Shown here one piece after another: positions 9,965 to 20,469 of a DNA stretch of 64,000 nucleotides. Where the stretch lies: assembly GCF_000526215.1 (NCBI RefSeq), contig NZ_JAFQ01000004.1:2170001-2234000 (forward strand). Direction: 5' to 3'. Position 1 is the first letter of the stretch; each line of letters starts with the position of its first letter. The DNA comes from Nocardia sp. BMG51109 (GTDB lineage Bacteria > Actinomycetota > Actinomycetes > Mycobacteriales > Mycobacteriaceae). A program made the translations under genes and the position numbers. The notes beneath the pieces were generated by a model. It was not told the origin of the DNA. It saw only the letters and a list, made by a program, of their open reading frames with translations, and ran no database searches.

Positions 9965-11545
9965 TCAGGGGACCCGCTCGGTGGCGGACAGCTCCCGCGG
10001 CCCGGTGCCACGATCGAGTGCCGGCCGCTCCGGGGACGTCGCGGTGCGGGCGGCGATGACCGCCGCGAGCAACAGGATCGCGGCGGTCGCGATCGACGCC
10101 AGGTGGATACCGGACACGAAGGCCGCGCGCGCCGAATCGAGTAGCGTCGCGGCCACCTGATCCGGCAGGCCCGCGGACACGTCCACGGCACCGCCGAGCG
10201 ATTCGCGCGCGGCGCCCAGCTGCGGCGCCGGTACCGCGGACACGTCCAGTCCGTACCGGAACATCGACATCACCACGCTGCCCAGCACCGCGACACCGAG
10301 CGCGATGCCCGCCTCGTACGCGGTCTCCGACACCGCGGCCGCCGCACCGGCGCGCGCGGGCGGCGCCGAGCCGACCACCAGATCCGACGAGACCGTCAGC
10401 GCCACACCGACACCCGCGCCGACGAGCAGGAACCCGGCGACGAATGCGCCGACACCGGCCGCCGGATCCGCACCGAGCCGAACGAACAGCCCGGCGCCGA
10501 GCGCGGCCACCACCAGCGCCCCGGCCAGCACCCGGCTCGGCTGCCACCAGCGCACCAACCACGCCGACACCAGCGCGGACACCATGCTGGCGAGCATGCC
10601 CGGCAGCAGGTACAGCCCGGCGTCCAGTGCCGAACGCCCCTGCACCAGCTGCAGATACTGCGACCCGAAGAACAGCACACCGGCCAGCGCGAACACCGCC
10701 AGCAGATTGGTCAGCACCGCGGTACGGAACCGCGGCAGCGCGAACAGCCGCAGATCCAGCATCGGGTCGGCCAGGCGGCGCTGCCGGCGCACGAACAACA
10801 CGCCCGCCAACGCGCCGACCAGCGCGACGCCCAGCCGCACGAGACTCGGGCCGTGCGCGGCGGTCTCCTTGACCGCGTACACGACCGGCACCAGCGCCAT
10901 CATCGACAGCCCGGCGCTGACCAGGTCGAAACGGCCCGGATGCGGATCCCGCGACTCGGGCACCAGGATCGGGCCGAGCGCCACGAGCACCAGCATCACG
11001 GGCAGGTTGATCAGGAACACCGAGCCCCACCAGAAATGCTCCAGCAGCCAGCCGCCCAGCAGCGGCCCGAACGCCGCGCCACCGGCGGCCGCCGCGCTCC
11101 ACACCGCGATCGCGGTGGTGCGCTGGCGCGCGTCGGTGAACATCGCGCGGATCAGGCCCAGGGTGGCCGGCATCAGCGTGGCACCGGCGACGCCCTGCAG
11201 CACGCGCGCGGCGATCAGCATCTCCGGATTCACCGACCACGCGGCAAGCACGGAGGCGACGCCGAACCCGGCGGCGCCGAGCAGCAGCAGCCGGCGGCGA
11301 CCGACGCGATCACCGAGTGCACCCATCGTGACCAGCAGACCCGCCAGCACGAACGAGTACACGTCGATGATCCACAACAGTTGCGACGTGCTGGGAGCCA
11401 GGTGGGCGCTGATCGCGGGGACCGCGATATCCAGCACCGTGGCATCCACGGAGACGAGCAGCAACGCCAGTACCAGAACGCCGAGGCCTGCCCAGTCCCG
11501 GGCAGTTGCCCGGCGCGGGATCGCGGTGGCGTTGCGGGTGTCCAT
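9965..11545 (-). CDS. MFS drug exporter, DHA2 (14-TM) family
   Basis: This 526-residue proton-driven exporter most likely expels drugs or toxic metabolites across the membrane. The start at 11543-11545 (MDTRNATAIP) follows an AGAAGG. The reading frame continues upstream through the TetR gene region but has no membrane protein character there. DHA2 features include LLWIIDVYSFVLAGLLVTMGALGDRVGRR (motif A at the loop after TM2) and RVLQGVAGATLMPATLGLI (motif C/D region). About 14 hydrophobic helices are visible. It is divergent from a TetR gene, with two palindromic operators between them, so it is very likely repressed by that protein and induced by a ligand. Confidence 0.9.
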   Translation of the reverse strand: MDTRNATAIPRRATARDWAGLGVLVLALLLVSVDATVLDIAVPAISAHLAPSTSQLLWIIDVYSFVLAGLLVTMGALGDRVGRRRLLLLGAAGFGVASVLAAWSVNPEMLIAARVLQGVAGATLMPATLGLIRAMFTDARQRTTAIAVWSAAAAGGAAFGPLLGGWLLEHFWWGSVFLINLPVMLVLVALGPILVPESRDPHPGRFDLVSAGLSMMALVPVVYAVKETAAHGPSLVRLGVALVGALAGVLFVRRQRRLADPMLDLRLFALPRFRTAVLTNLLAVFALAGVLFFGSQYLQLVQGRSALDAGLYLLPGMLASMVSALVSAWLVRWWQPSRVLAGALVVAALGAGLFVRLGADPAAGVGAFVAGFLLVGAGVGVALTVSSDLVVGSAPPARAGAAAAVSETAYEAGIALGVAVLGSVVMSMFRYGLDVSAVPAPQLGAARESLGGAVDVSAGLPDQVAATLLDSARAAFVSGIHLASIATAAILLLAAVIAARTATSPERPALDRGTGPRELSATERVP

Positions 11546-11608
11546 CGTCCTTCTGCCCTTCTGTCGTTCTCGACTTCCGTGTCGTCGGCGTTCGACGGCA
11601 GAGAGTTT

Positions 11609-11624
11609 TACCGTCCAGACGGTA
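11609..11624. promoter_or_regulatory. TetR operator 1
   Basis: TACCGTCCAGACGGTA consists of two 7-bp inverted arms (TACCGTC/GACGGTA) around a 2-bp centre. It lies in the divergent promoter between the MFS exporter and the TetR gene, 29 bp from a second copy. This is typical of an autoregulatory TetR site. Confidence 0.8.
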
Positions 11625-11637
11625 CAGTACCAAAGAT

Positions 11638-11653
11638 TACCGTCCGGACGGTA
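11638..11653. promoter_or_regulatory. TetR operator 2
   Basis: TACCGTCCGGACGGTA is a perfect 16-bp palindrome with the same arms as operator 1. It ends 12 bases before the TetR start codon, so bound repressor would block the regulator's own promoter. The centre-to-centre spacing of 29 bp is close to three helical turns. Confidence 0.85.
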
Positions 11654-11665
11654 CAGTCGAGGACC

Positions 11666-12211
11666 GTGACGACCACCACCCGCGACCGGATACTCGACGC
11701 ACTGGAGACCCTGCTGCTGGACAAGGGCATGTCCCAGGTGACCCTGGAGAACGTGGCGGCGACCGCCGGTGTCTCCAAGGGCGGCCTGCTGTACCACTTC
11801 AAGAACAAGGACGCGCTGCTGGCCGGCCTCGTGCGGCGCCTCGGTGAACGCACCGACCAGCAGTTGAACAATGCCGTGGCGCAGGGCAAGTCGGTCGCCG
11901 AGTGGTATCTGCAGGCGCCGAGCCCCGACAACGACTCCGACGCACTGGAGCTGGCGCTGTACCGGTCCATGGTGGCGGCCATGCGCACGGTCGACGCCCC
12001 GCACGACGAGCGCGACGACGAGGTGCGCCGCGCCCTCGCCGAGGTCATGTCGACCTGGGGCGCGGCCCTGGACGACGAGGTCGACGATCCGGTCCGCGCC
12101 GAGGTCATCCGCCTGGTCGGCGACGGCGTCTACCTGCGCGCCCTGCTCGGCATGCCCTCCGTCGACCCGGACCGCTATCGCGCCGTGGTCGCTCGCCTGC
12201 TGGCGCTCTGA
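11666..12211 (+). CDS. TetR-family repressor of the adjacent exporter
   Basis: This 181-residue regulator begins with GTG (VTTTTRDRILDALETLL). The helix-turn-helix is TLENVAATAGVSKGGLLYHFKNKDALL, residues about 23-49. The C-terminal ligand-binding part is acidic and not diagnostic of any inducer. Two copies of a palindrome lie immediately upstream, so it probably represses itself and the divergent DHA2 exporter. There is no clear Shine-Dalgarno sequence before the GTG, which lies about 12 bases after the second operator. Leaderless translation is possible. Confidence 0.9.
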   Translation: MTTTTRDRILDALETLLLDKGMSQVTLENVAATAGVSKGGLLYHFKNKDALLAGLVRRLGERTDQQLNNAVAQGKSVAEWYLQAPSPDNDSDALELALYRSMVAAMRTVDAPHDERDDEVRRALAEVMSTWGAALDDEVDDPVRAEVIRLVGDGVYLRALLGMPSVDPDRYRAVVARLLAL

Positions 12212-12427
12212 ACCGGCCGATCCGGCCGGCACGCAGCTTTGTCCGGCCGTGCACATTATTGTGCGTAGGGGAAACGAAGTATCCCGCACCGTGGGGGCAC
12301 CCGGCATCGGCGAAGAAGGCGGACAGATGGGTTATTCGCGCACTCGGCCGCCCCACGTCCGTGCCCGGCCGCCACGCCCGGCCTTCGATCCCCGACGGAG
12401 CGCGTCCACCGGACCGGTGACGCCGAC

Positions 12428-13342
12428 GTGACCACGGACCATTCCGGTGCGGGGGCGGCCCCGATCCCCGGCTCCGATGCTCCGGAACGGCTTCCGGTCC
12501 GGCCGCTGACCTTCCGGGAGTCGCTGGATCTGCCGTTCGCGGTGCTCACGGAACACATCCGGTTGCTGGGCGGGCTGGTGGGGGCCGCATATCTGATCGC
12601 GGTCGGCGCGGTGGCCGCCCTCACCGTCGCCGGATCGGCCGCGACGGGCGGTTCCGATGCCGGAACGGCCTGGGCCGCGGTGCTTTCCACGGTGGTACTC
12701 GCCTGGCTGCTGCGCTGGTACGTGCGCGGGGTGACCGTGCCGGCCGGGCTGGCGAGCCTGCACCGGCGTCCGATCGATCGACGGTCGGCCCTCCGGGACC
12801 TGAGACGCGCGGCGGGTCCGCTGCTGCGGTACCGGGCGGTGTCCACCCTGATCGGCCTCGGCGTGCTCGCGCTGGGCGCGATATTCGTCGTCACTGTGCT
12901 GCCCGCACTGGTCTGGCTCGGCTGGCTGCGGGCACGACGGTGCCTGACGGTTCCGGCGCTGTTGGACGAGTCGGCGCCGTCCGGGGATTCGGCGCCGTTC
13001 GGGCAGCCGATGCCCTACCGCACCGCGGCAACACGGGCGAAAACCCTTGCGGCGGGCGGTGAGTGGCGGCTGACCGGGGTGTGGCTGTACCTGCGTGGCG
13101 TGCTGCTGGTGCTGATCGTGCCGCTGGTCGGCGGCACGCTGTTCGTCTCGGAAATCTCCGGCACCCACCGCTGGGCCGCGATCGTCCTGTCGACGGCCAC
13201 CGTCCTGCTGTTCGCCGCCCTCGCCGAGGCGGTGGAATCGGCCGCCGACGTGGTCGGCTACGCCGATCGCCGCTGCCGGCGCGAGGGCTGGGACATCCGG
13301 ATTCCGGTGGTGGGCAACCGAACCCGGGCGGGGGCGGCATGA
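12428..13342 (+). CDS. Membrane protein of the MoxR module
   Basis: This 304-residue integral membrane protein has a short soluble N-terminus and about six hydrophobic segments, for example residues 46-72 (LLGGLVGAAYLIAVGAVAAL), 81-95, 135-165, 218-238 and 247-265. I do not recognise a named family. It is the first gene of a five-gene stretch: its stop overlaps the next start as ATGA, and a DUF4129-like protein, a MoxR ATPase and a DUF58 protein follow. A role in assembling or anchoring that membrane-associated chaperone module is inferred from context only. Confidence 0.7.
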   Translation: MTTDHSGAGAAPIPGSDAPERLPVRPLTFRESLDLPFAVLTEHIRLLGGLVGAAYLIAVGAVAALTVAGSAATGGSDAGTAWAAVLSTVVLAWLLRWYVRGVTVPAGLASLHRRPIDRRSALRDLRRAAGPLLRYRAVSTLIGLGVLALGAIFVVTVLPALVWLGWLRARRCLTVPALLDESAPSGDSAPFGQPMPYRTAATRAKTLAAGGEWRLTGVWLYLRGVLLVLIVPLVGGTLFVSEISGTHRWAAIVLSTATVLLFAALAEAVESAADVVGYADRRCRREGWDIRIPVVGNRTRAGAA

Positions 13343-14421
13343 CCGGAACCGATCCGGCGGGCACCCCTCCACTCCGTACCCCGCCACCGCCGATCTATTC
13401 GCCACCGGGCATCGACGAACCACCGGCGCCGCCGCCACCCGCGCTCGGCGCCGCCGGCGATCACCGCGGTGCGGCGGAAGCGGCGGCGGGACAGCACGAC
13501 TACGACACCGCCCTGCGCGAGCGATACCGGGCCGTGGTGCGCGGCCTGGAGCAGCGCGGCGTCCTGGCGGTCCGGCGATCCCGCACCGCCCGGGAGACCG
13601 CCACCGACGCGGTTGCCGCGCTGCCCGACCGGGCCGGCGAGCTACCCACCGCCGCAGACGGTTTCGACGAGGTCGTCTACGGCGGCCGGGCGGCCACCGA
13701 GGCCGAATACCGGCGGCTCGAGCAGGCCGACGTCTTTTCGCTGGCTCCACCCCCGCCGCCCGAGCCGGTCGAGGCCGCGCCCCCGCGCGACCGGTCGATC
13801 CGGATTCCGCCGCTGCCGCAGTTGATTCGCGATCCCAAGTTCTGGGCCGTTCTCCTCGCCGTGATCGGGCTGGCGCTGATCGTCTACCTGCTGATCCAGC
13901 TGGCCACCGCGCCCAGCGCACCGCCACCGCCCGAACCGCCGACGCAGCCTCCGCCGACTCCCGACGACTACTCGCCGCCCACCCCGAATCTCGGCGAGGG
14001 CTCGGATTCGATCTTCGCGCGGACACCGGCCTGGCTGGCCTACGGTGGCCTGCAGTGGCTGGTCTTCGGCGCGATCGTGGTGTGGTGGCGGGCCCGTCGC
14101 CGCGGCGCGCTCGTCGGCGAGCCGCGCCCGGTGCAGATCGCGGCGAACGAACTGCTCGCCGGGCAGGCGGCGCTGTACCGCAGGTCCGGGGACCGCGATC
14201 ACGTGGCGGCCACGCTGCGCGCGGCGTCGCTGCGCCGAATCCGGACCGTCCTGGGCGTGACCGCGGACGCGCCCGCCGACCGGATCGTCGCCGCGGTCGC
14301 CGGCCGCACGGGCCTGCCCGCCGCCGATATCGGCACTGCCCTGTTCGGCCCGGTCCCGGACGACGAGACGCTGCGACTGGTTGCCGCGCAACTGCGAAGA
14401 ATCGAATCGGAGATCGGATGA
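13339..14421 (+). CDS. DUF4129-domain membrane protein
   Basis: This 360-residue protein starts by ATGA overlap with the previous gene. Residues 1-40 are Pro-rich. A soluble part with DYDTALRERYRAVVRGLEQRGVLAVRRSRTARE follows at about residues 55-88, then single membrane helices near 172-192 and 233-252. The C-terminus has ELLAGQAALYRRSGDRDHVAATLRAASLRRI, which resembles DUF4129-type proteins found next to moxR. Such proteins combine short membrane anchors with a soluble region whose function is unknown. The order with MoxR and DUF58 genes matches modules found in many actinobacteria. Confidence 0.7.
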   Translation: MTGTDPAGTPPLRTPPPPIYSPPGIDEPPAPPPPALGAAGDHRGAAEAAAGQHDYDTALRERYRAVVRGLEQRGVLAVRRSRTARETATDAVAALPDRAGELPTAADGFDEVVYGGRAATEAEYRRLEQADVFSLAPPPPPEPVEAAPPRDRSIRIPPLPQLIRDPKFWAVLLAVIGLALIVYLLIQLATAPSAPPPPEPPTQPPPTPDDYSPPTPNLGEGSDSIFARTPAWLAYGGLQWLVFGAIVVWWRARRRGALVGEPRPVQIAANELLAGQAALYRRSGDRDHVAATLRAASLRRIRTVLGVTADAPADRIVAAVAGRTGLPAADIGTALFGPVPDDETLRLVAAQLRRIESEIG

Positions 14422-14431
14422 CGGAGACCTG

Positions 14432-15415
<984 letters not shown>

Positions 15416-15418
15416 GCG

Positions 15419-16711
15419 ATGGTCGTCACGGGACGGCTGGCCGCGGTCGCCGCGGTCGCCGCGGTGGGCGCGACGGCGCTGGCGACCTGGTGGGCCGTGG
15501 TGCTGCTCACCGCGCTACTGGCCGTACTGGCAATCGTCGATGTGCTGGCCGTGGGCCGGGCCGAGCACCTGCGGCTGTCCCGCAGCCCGCACACCACCGT
15601 CCGGTCGGGACAGTCGACGACCGTCGAGTTGACGGTGCTGAACCACGGCGACCGCACCCTGCGCGGCCGGTTGTGGGACGACTGGCCCGACAGCGCGCAC
15701 GCCACCACCCGCTCGTATCCGCTGCACCTGCCGCCGAACACCCGAACTCGGCTGCCCACCACGCTGCGACCGGATTACCGCGGCGACCGCGCGGCGGGCC
15801 CGGTGACCCTGCGACTGTTCGGCCCGATGGGCCTGGCGGGCAAGCAGTTCCGCCGCGACGTCCCCGCCCGGCTGCGCGCGCTGCCGCCGTTCCGCAGCGA
15901 GGGAATGCTCGCCTCGAAGGTCGCAGAGCTCCACCTGCTCGAGGGCAGCACGGTGATCAACGCGCGCGGCCAGGGCTCGGAATTCGACTCCTTCCGCGAA
16001 TACGTTCCCGGCGACGACGTCCGGGCGATCGACTGGCGGGCCACCGCGCGCGCCGCCGATGTCCTGGTGCGTACCTGGCGACCGGAACGGCACCGCCGAG
16101 TGCTGCTGGTGCTCGACACCGGGCGGCTCGGCGCCGGCCGGATCGGCGCGGGCACCCGGCTGGATGTGAACATCGAGGCCGCGCTGCTGCTGGGCGGGCT
16201 GGCCGCCGCGGCCGGAGACACCGTCGACCTGCTCGCCTACGATCGGCGGGTGCGGGCCGAGGTGCAGGGCAGCAGCGGAAAGGGCTTGCAGCCCAGGCTG
16301 ATGCACGCCCTGTCCGGCGTCGTCCCCGCCCTGGTCGACACCGACACCGTCGGCCTGGCCCGGACGGTGGTGCAGCGCTCGCGCCGCCGCAGCCTGATCG
16401 TGTGGTTCACCAGCCTGGACGGGGCGATGGTGGAAGAGAATCTGCTGCCGGTGCTGCCAGTGCTCACCCAGCGGCACCGAGTCCTGATCGTCTCGGTCAC
16501 CGATCCGGATGTGGCCGCGGCGGCGGCGCGGTACGGCACGGCGGACGAGATCTATACTGCGGCCGCCGCCGAATCCCTGCTCGCCGAGCGCACGGCGACC
16601 CGGGAATCCCTGCGCCGCAAGGGTATCGACGTGGTAGCCGCCGCCCCCGACCGCCTGCCCGCACAACTGGCGGACGAATACCTGGAACTCAAGCGCTCCG
16701 GCGGACTGTGA
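15419..16711 (+). CDS. DUF58 (VWA-like) membrane protein, MoxR partner
   Basis: This 430-residue protein has two N-terminal membrane helices (residues about 7-45). The DUF58 signature follows: GQGSEFDSFREYVPGDDVRAIDWRATARAADVLVRTWR, residues about 182-220. A von Willebrand-like fold is indicated by RRVLLVLDTGRLGAG, where the metal-site residues are partly changed. Its start lies three bases after the moxR stop, so the two are cotranslated. Family knowledge says MoxR ATPases act on or with DUF58 proteins. The client in this organism is unknown. Confidence 0.88.
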   Translation: MVVTGRLAAVAAVAAVGATALATWWAVVLLTALLAVLAIVDVLAVGRAEHLRLSRSPHTTVRSGQSTTVELTVLNHGDRTLRGRLWDDWPDSAHATTRSYPLHLPPNTRTRLPTTLRPDYRGDRAAGPVTLRLFGPMGLAGKQFRRDVPARLRALPPFRSEGMLASKVAELHLLEGSTVINARGQGSEFDSFREYVPGDDVRAIDWRATARAADVLVRTWRPERHRRVLLVLDTGRLGAGRIGAGTRLDVNIEAALLLGGLAAAAGDTVDLLAYDRRVRAEVQGSSGKGLQPRLMHALSGVVPALVDTDTVGLARTVVQRSRRRSLIVWFTSLDGAMVEENLLPVLPVLTQRHRVLIVSVTDPDVAAAAARYGTADEIYTAAAAESLLAERTATRESLRRKGIDVVAAAPDRLPAQLADEYLELKRSGGL

Positions 16712-16991
16712 CGATCGGAGCCCACACCGGCGCCTCGCCGGATACGAATGCCGTCGGGCCGATAGGGCATCGGCATACGGCAGGACCGGCCCGGTACCGA
16801 TGAGCGACGACACGAGCCGAGGAACGTGCCCCCAGGAGACTCCCGAACGACACGCTCTGACGGTGGAGCGGCGTTACGGGCGTACAGGGTGATCACTCAG
16901 GCACCCCTCCCCCCCGAAATCGGGCCGGAAAGACGTGCACCACCAACGGTTCCAGGCCCGGCACGGCACACGCCGCCGCCGGAGCGCCGGA

Positions 16992-17789
16992 TCACGCCGG
17001 CTGCCGCCAAGCTACGGGCTGCGGGGAGGGAGCGACGGGCGCCGGTGTCAGGGTGCGGCGCTGGCGCTCGGCGATCACCGCACCGAGGATCTGTAGAGGT
17101 GGGTAGCCGACCGGGGGTACCACTCGCAACTGCTCGCAGACGGCGGCGACCAGGGCGACCCCGAGGTTGTGCTGCGCCTCGGGCGTCAGCGTCCGGAATC
17201 GGGTCAGATACTGCCGGACCGGCAGGGCGAGGTCTTCGCTCAGACCGGACAGATCGAGCCGCTGCACCCAGCCCAGCAGCCACGGCGGCGCGACCGCCAA
17301 GGCGGGCATGGGAATCCGGGCCCGGTCGTGCACGACCACCGTGCCGGCGAGCACGTCGCCGACCCGCCGCGCCCGGGGCGAACACAGCGAGGTGACCACC
17401 GCGACGACCCCCAGCCCGCCCAGAGCCCAGAAGTCGACGATCGCGCCGGCGAGTCCGCGGGTGAGGGCGTGGCGGAAGTCGATGGGCCCGCCGTCCTCGC
17501 GGACCACGCGCAGCCCCAGCGCCAGCTTGCCCACGGTGCGGCCGCGCAACAGCGTCTCGCAGGTGATCGGGTAGCCGGCCAGCACGGAGACGACGATGAC
17601 CAGCAGAGCGACGTCCAGCCACGCGGTATCGGGCCGCACCCACACCAGCACGGCCGAGGCGCCGAGCACCAGCAGCCAGCCCACCACCAGTTGCAGCACC
17701 ACATCGATGACGAATGCCGCGGCCCGGGTGGGGATGCGCGCGATCGGCAGGTCCAGGGCGACGGCTTCGCCGGTAGTGAAAACGGCCAT
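16992..17789 (-). CDS. RDD-family membrane protein
   Basis: This 265-residue protein has an RDD domain in the first 150 residues: ARIPTRAAAFVIDVVLQL contains the Arg and Asp of the family name, with three membrane helices at about residues 25-45, 55-78 and 117-140. TLLRGRTVGKLALGLRVVREDG is the conserved loop. The C-terminal 100 residues are soluble and end in a Pro-rich tail. RDD proteins are of uncertain function, possibly transport. It is divergent from the SpoIIM-like gene by 45 bases and faces the MoxR operon. The same pair is found beside moxR2 in mycobacteria. Confidence 0.85.
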   Translation of the reverse strand: MAVFTTGEAVALDLPIARIPTRAAAFVIDVVLQLVVGWLLVLGASAVLVWVRPDTAWLDVALLVIVVSVLAGYPITCETLLRGRTVGKLALGLRVVREDGGPIDFRHALTRGLAGAIVDFWALGGLGVVAVVTSLCSPRARRVGDVLAGTVVVHDRARIPMPALAVAPPWLLGWVQRLDLSGLSEDLALPVRQYLTRFRTLTPEAQHNLGVALVAAVCEQLRVVPPVGYPPLQILGAVIAERQRRTLTPAPVAPSPQPVAWRQPA

Positions 17790-17834
17790 GCTGCAGACAG
17801 ACTAGCCTCTTGCGGTGGACCACGGGAGGAACCG

Positions 17835-18839
17835 ATGGACGTGGACGCGTATGCCTACGCGCACAGGCGATCCTGGGATCGGCTCGACCAGCTGGCCCGG
17901 CAGCGGCGGCTGACCGGCGCCGAGGCCGACGAGCTGATGCTGCTGTATCGCCGCACCTCGCAACAGCTGGCCCGGCTGCAGTCGCATTCCCCCGATCCCG
18001 AGCTGATCGCCGGTCTCGGTGCGCTGCTGGCCCGGGCGCGCGGGCGGGCGCTCGGCACCCAGGCCGACGCCTGGCGGGAGGTGGGGCTGTTCTTCACGCG
18101 CCGGTTCCCGGCGGCGGTGTACCGCGCGTGGCCGTGGTGGGCGGCGGTGGCGGTGCTGTTCCTGGCCGTCTCGGGCGGGATCGGCACCTGGGTGTCCGGT
18201 TCGGCCGCCGCGCGCCGCGCATTGGGCATTCCGGCCGACACCGACGCGCTGACCGCTCCGGGCGGGGAGTTCGAGACCTACTATTCCGAGCATCCGCACG
18301 ACGCGTTCGCCGCTCAGGTGTGGACGAACAACGCGGCGGTGTCGGCGGTGGCGCTGTTCACCGGGCTACTGCTCCTGCCCGCGGCGTACGTACTGGTCAT
18401 GAACGCCGTCAACGTCGGCATCTCGGCCGGGCTGATGGCCGACGCCGGACGCCTGGACTCCTTCTTCGGTTTCATCCTGCCGCACGGCATGCTCGAGTTG
18501 ACCGCCGTCTTCGTGGCGGGTGGCGCCGGCCTGAAACTCGGCTGGACACTGGTCGACCCGGGCCGGCTCAGCCGGGCGCAGGCGCTGGCGCGACAGGGCC
18601 GGGCGACCGCGACGATCGCGTTGGGGCTGGTCGTCGTGCTGCTCGTCTCGGGGCTCATCGAGGGATTCGTGACGCCCAGCGGCCTGCCCGCGCCGGTGCG
18701 GATCGCGATCGGGCTGGTGGCCGAGATGGGCTTCCTCGGATACGTGTTCGGCGCCGGGCGATCGGTGGAACGTGACCCGACAGTTACCGACGGGCGCACG
18801 GGTGATCATGGGGCGGAAAATCGGTTGCGGGAAGCGTGA
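17835..18839 (+). CDS. SpoIIM/DUF95-like membrane protein
   Basis: This 334-residue stage II sporulation protein M-like (DUF95) membrane protein starts MDVDAYAYAHRRSWDRLDQLARQRRLTGAEADELM. That is the actinobacterial form in which a soluble N-terminal helix precedes the membrane part. A GGGAGGA lies seven bases upstream. Five to six hydrophobic helices follow from about residue 105, with the conserved FGFILPHGMLELTAVFVAGGAG near residue 213. In sporulating firmicutes SpoIIM aids septal peptidoglycan remodelling. In non-sporulating actinobacteria the role is unknown, but association with MoxR/DUF58/RDD is conserved. Confidence 0.87.
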   Translation: MDVDAYAYAHRRSWDRLDQLARQRRLTGAEADELMLLYRRTSQQLARLQSHSPDPELIAGLGALLARARGRALGTQADAWREVGLFFTRRFPAAVYRAWPWWAAVAVLFLAVSGGIGTWVSGSAAARRALGIPADTDALTAPGGEFETYYSEHPHDAFAAQVWTNNAAVSAVALFTGLLLLPAAYVLVMNAVNVGISAGLMADAGRLDSFFGFILPHGMLELTAVFVAGGAGLKLGWTLVDPGRLSRAQALARQGRATATIALGLVVVLLVSGLIEGFVTPSGLPAPVRIAIGLVAEMGFLGYVFGAGRSVERDPTVTDGRTGDHGAENRLREA

Positions 18840-18877
18840 CCACCGACCATGATTCGGACGGGGAGATTTGAGATCCA

Positions 18878-18911
18878 CTGGCCGCAGCGAGTCCAGCTCA
18901 GCTGCGGCCAG
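18878..18911 (+). terminator. Hairpin after the SpoIIM-like gene
   Basis: A 10-bp perfect stem (CTGGCCGCAG/CTGCGGCCAG) with a 14-base loop lies about 40 bases after the stop at 18839. There is no long T tract, as is common for actinobacterial terminators. Confidence 0.55.
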
Positions 18912-19602
18912 CGTTACCGTCAACTCTACACAATCGTTATCGCGATGCAACCAGCCGCGCAGCCGCCGGGCGTATAAGTCACAGACCGGAAACGGCGCCG
19001 CGACGGTCTAGTCCGCAAACATTCGGCGTCCCCCGGTCCGACGGAGTGGCGGACACGGACCGGCGAACCATCCGGTCCCTCCCATTCGACCGATTCGGCA
19101 TTTCCGGTTCGCCCGAAAGATCGACCTCGCCGGTTTGCCATGCACCACTTCGCGCTGGGACTTCGCCCTGTATGGGCTGTTTATAAGTATCAAACCGAAG
19201 ATGACCGCAAGATTGCCACGCCGGTAACAGACCAAAAGTATGAAACATCGAAGATTGCTTGAGTCACATACTGTATTGAGGTCAACTTCACAGATACATG
19301 CCAGTTGCGCGCCGCAACAATCGCGATAACGGTACAGACAAGATGCGCCCGCAACCCTCCCGTAGTACGGTCCTCGCCCCCTGCGGGCTCGCCAGGTGCG
19401 GCGAAGATCACACCCGGCAAAGCACATCGAAGCGACGCGGTCGCCGTGTCGTCGCAACCTCGCCCCCGGCGTCTCCGGTCGCGACCGAAACCCGGCGTTC
19501 CGACCGACCGCGAAGTGGAACGGCGCCGGGTCACGGACAGCCACAACGGGTTTCGCGGCCGAACGGCTGCACAGCCGGGGGCGAACCGCGAAGATATCCC
19601 CC
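18912..19602. other. Intergenic region with an AT-rich patch
   Basis: About 690 bases without a gene I can support. From about 19170 to 19330 the base composition is much more AT-rich than the rest of the window. Reading frames here lack the expected third-position GC and have no recognisable product. It must contain the promoter of the PhoU-like gene. Confidence 0.45.
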
Positions 19603-20265
19603 GTGCGGACGAAATTCTCCTTCGAACTCGCAGCACTGACCGATGAGCTGGCCCAACTGTCGGAACTGGCGCGCGAGGCCACCGAACGCGCCGCGGTGGC
19701 GGTGCGAGAGGCCAACCTGACCGCCGCCTACGAGGTCCTCGCCATCGATGAACGGGTGCAGACGCTGCACGATGCCTGCGAGAACAGGGCGGTGATCCTG
19801 CTCGCCCTGGAGGCGCCGGTCGCCCGCGATCTCCGGCACGTCGTGAGCGCGATCCAGATCAACGACAACCTGACCCGGATGAGCTGGCTCACCAGCCGCA
19901 TCGTCGACAGCGTGGTGCATCGATATCCGAATCCGATTGCGCCGCCGGACATTCTGGAGTCGCTCGGCGAGATCGGCGAGATCGTCACCGGCCTCGCCGC
20001 GGGCGCCCATCACGCCATCGTCGACGACGAACTCCCGGCCGATCGCCACCCGGTCGCCACCGACGGGCGGCTCGCCGACATCCAGCAGCGGATCCGGCAG
20101 TCGGTATCGGCGCCGGACTGGCCGCACGGCAACGCCATGGCCGTCGACCTCGCCCTGCTCATCCACCACTACGAACGCTGCGCCGAGCACTGCGTGCGCA
20201 TCGGCCGCCTGATCCGCTTCTTCCACACCGGAATTCCGCTGTCGGCGCAGACCGACGAACCGTGA
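19603..20265 (+). CDS. PhoU-like protein
   Basis: This 220-residue helical protein belongs to the PhoU family, which modulates phosphate signalling by the PstSCAB transporter and a sensor kinase. The start GTG at 19603 gives VRTKFSFELAALTDELAQLSELA. Two PhoU repeats are suggested by AREATERAAVAVREANLTAAYEVLAIDERVQTLHDACE (residues about 20-60) and by AMAVDLALLIHHYERCAEHCVRIGRL near the C-terminus, the latter being the typical second-repeat metal-binding helix. No pst or phoR gene is nearby, so it is an orphan copy like PhoY of mycobacteria. Confidence 0.82.
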   Translation: MRTKFSFELAALTDELAQLSELAREATERAAVAVREANLTAAYEVLAIDERVQTLHDACENRAVILLALEAPVARDLRHVVSAIQINDNLTRMSWLTSRIVDSVVHRYPNPIAPPDILESLGEIGEIVTGLAAGAHHAIVDDELPADRHPVATDGRLADIQQRIRQSVSAPDWPHGNAMAVDLALLIHHYERCAEHCVRIGRLIRFFHTGIPLSAQTDEP

Positions 20266-20469
20266 ACCCGTGCGACTCGGCATCACCGTGCGCGCGAGCG
20301 CCGCTCGCGCGCACGGTGGATGGTTCCAGCCGTCACGTCACTCGCACGCCCACAGATACCCCGGTTGACTGAAATCCGCGCCACGGGCCGGTATAGGCCG
20401 AACGAAGATTGTGATATCCCGAACACCCCCTGAGACACCGCGAAAGGACCGACACGGCACCGATACGAC

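Noticed and set aside
11546..12307. Upstream extension of the MFS exporter frame
   Set aside because: It runs antisense through the TetR gene. The membrane protein begins at MDTRNATAIP with its own ribosome binding site.
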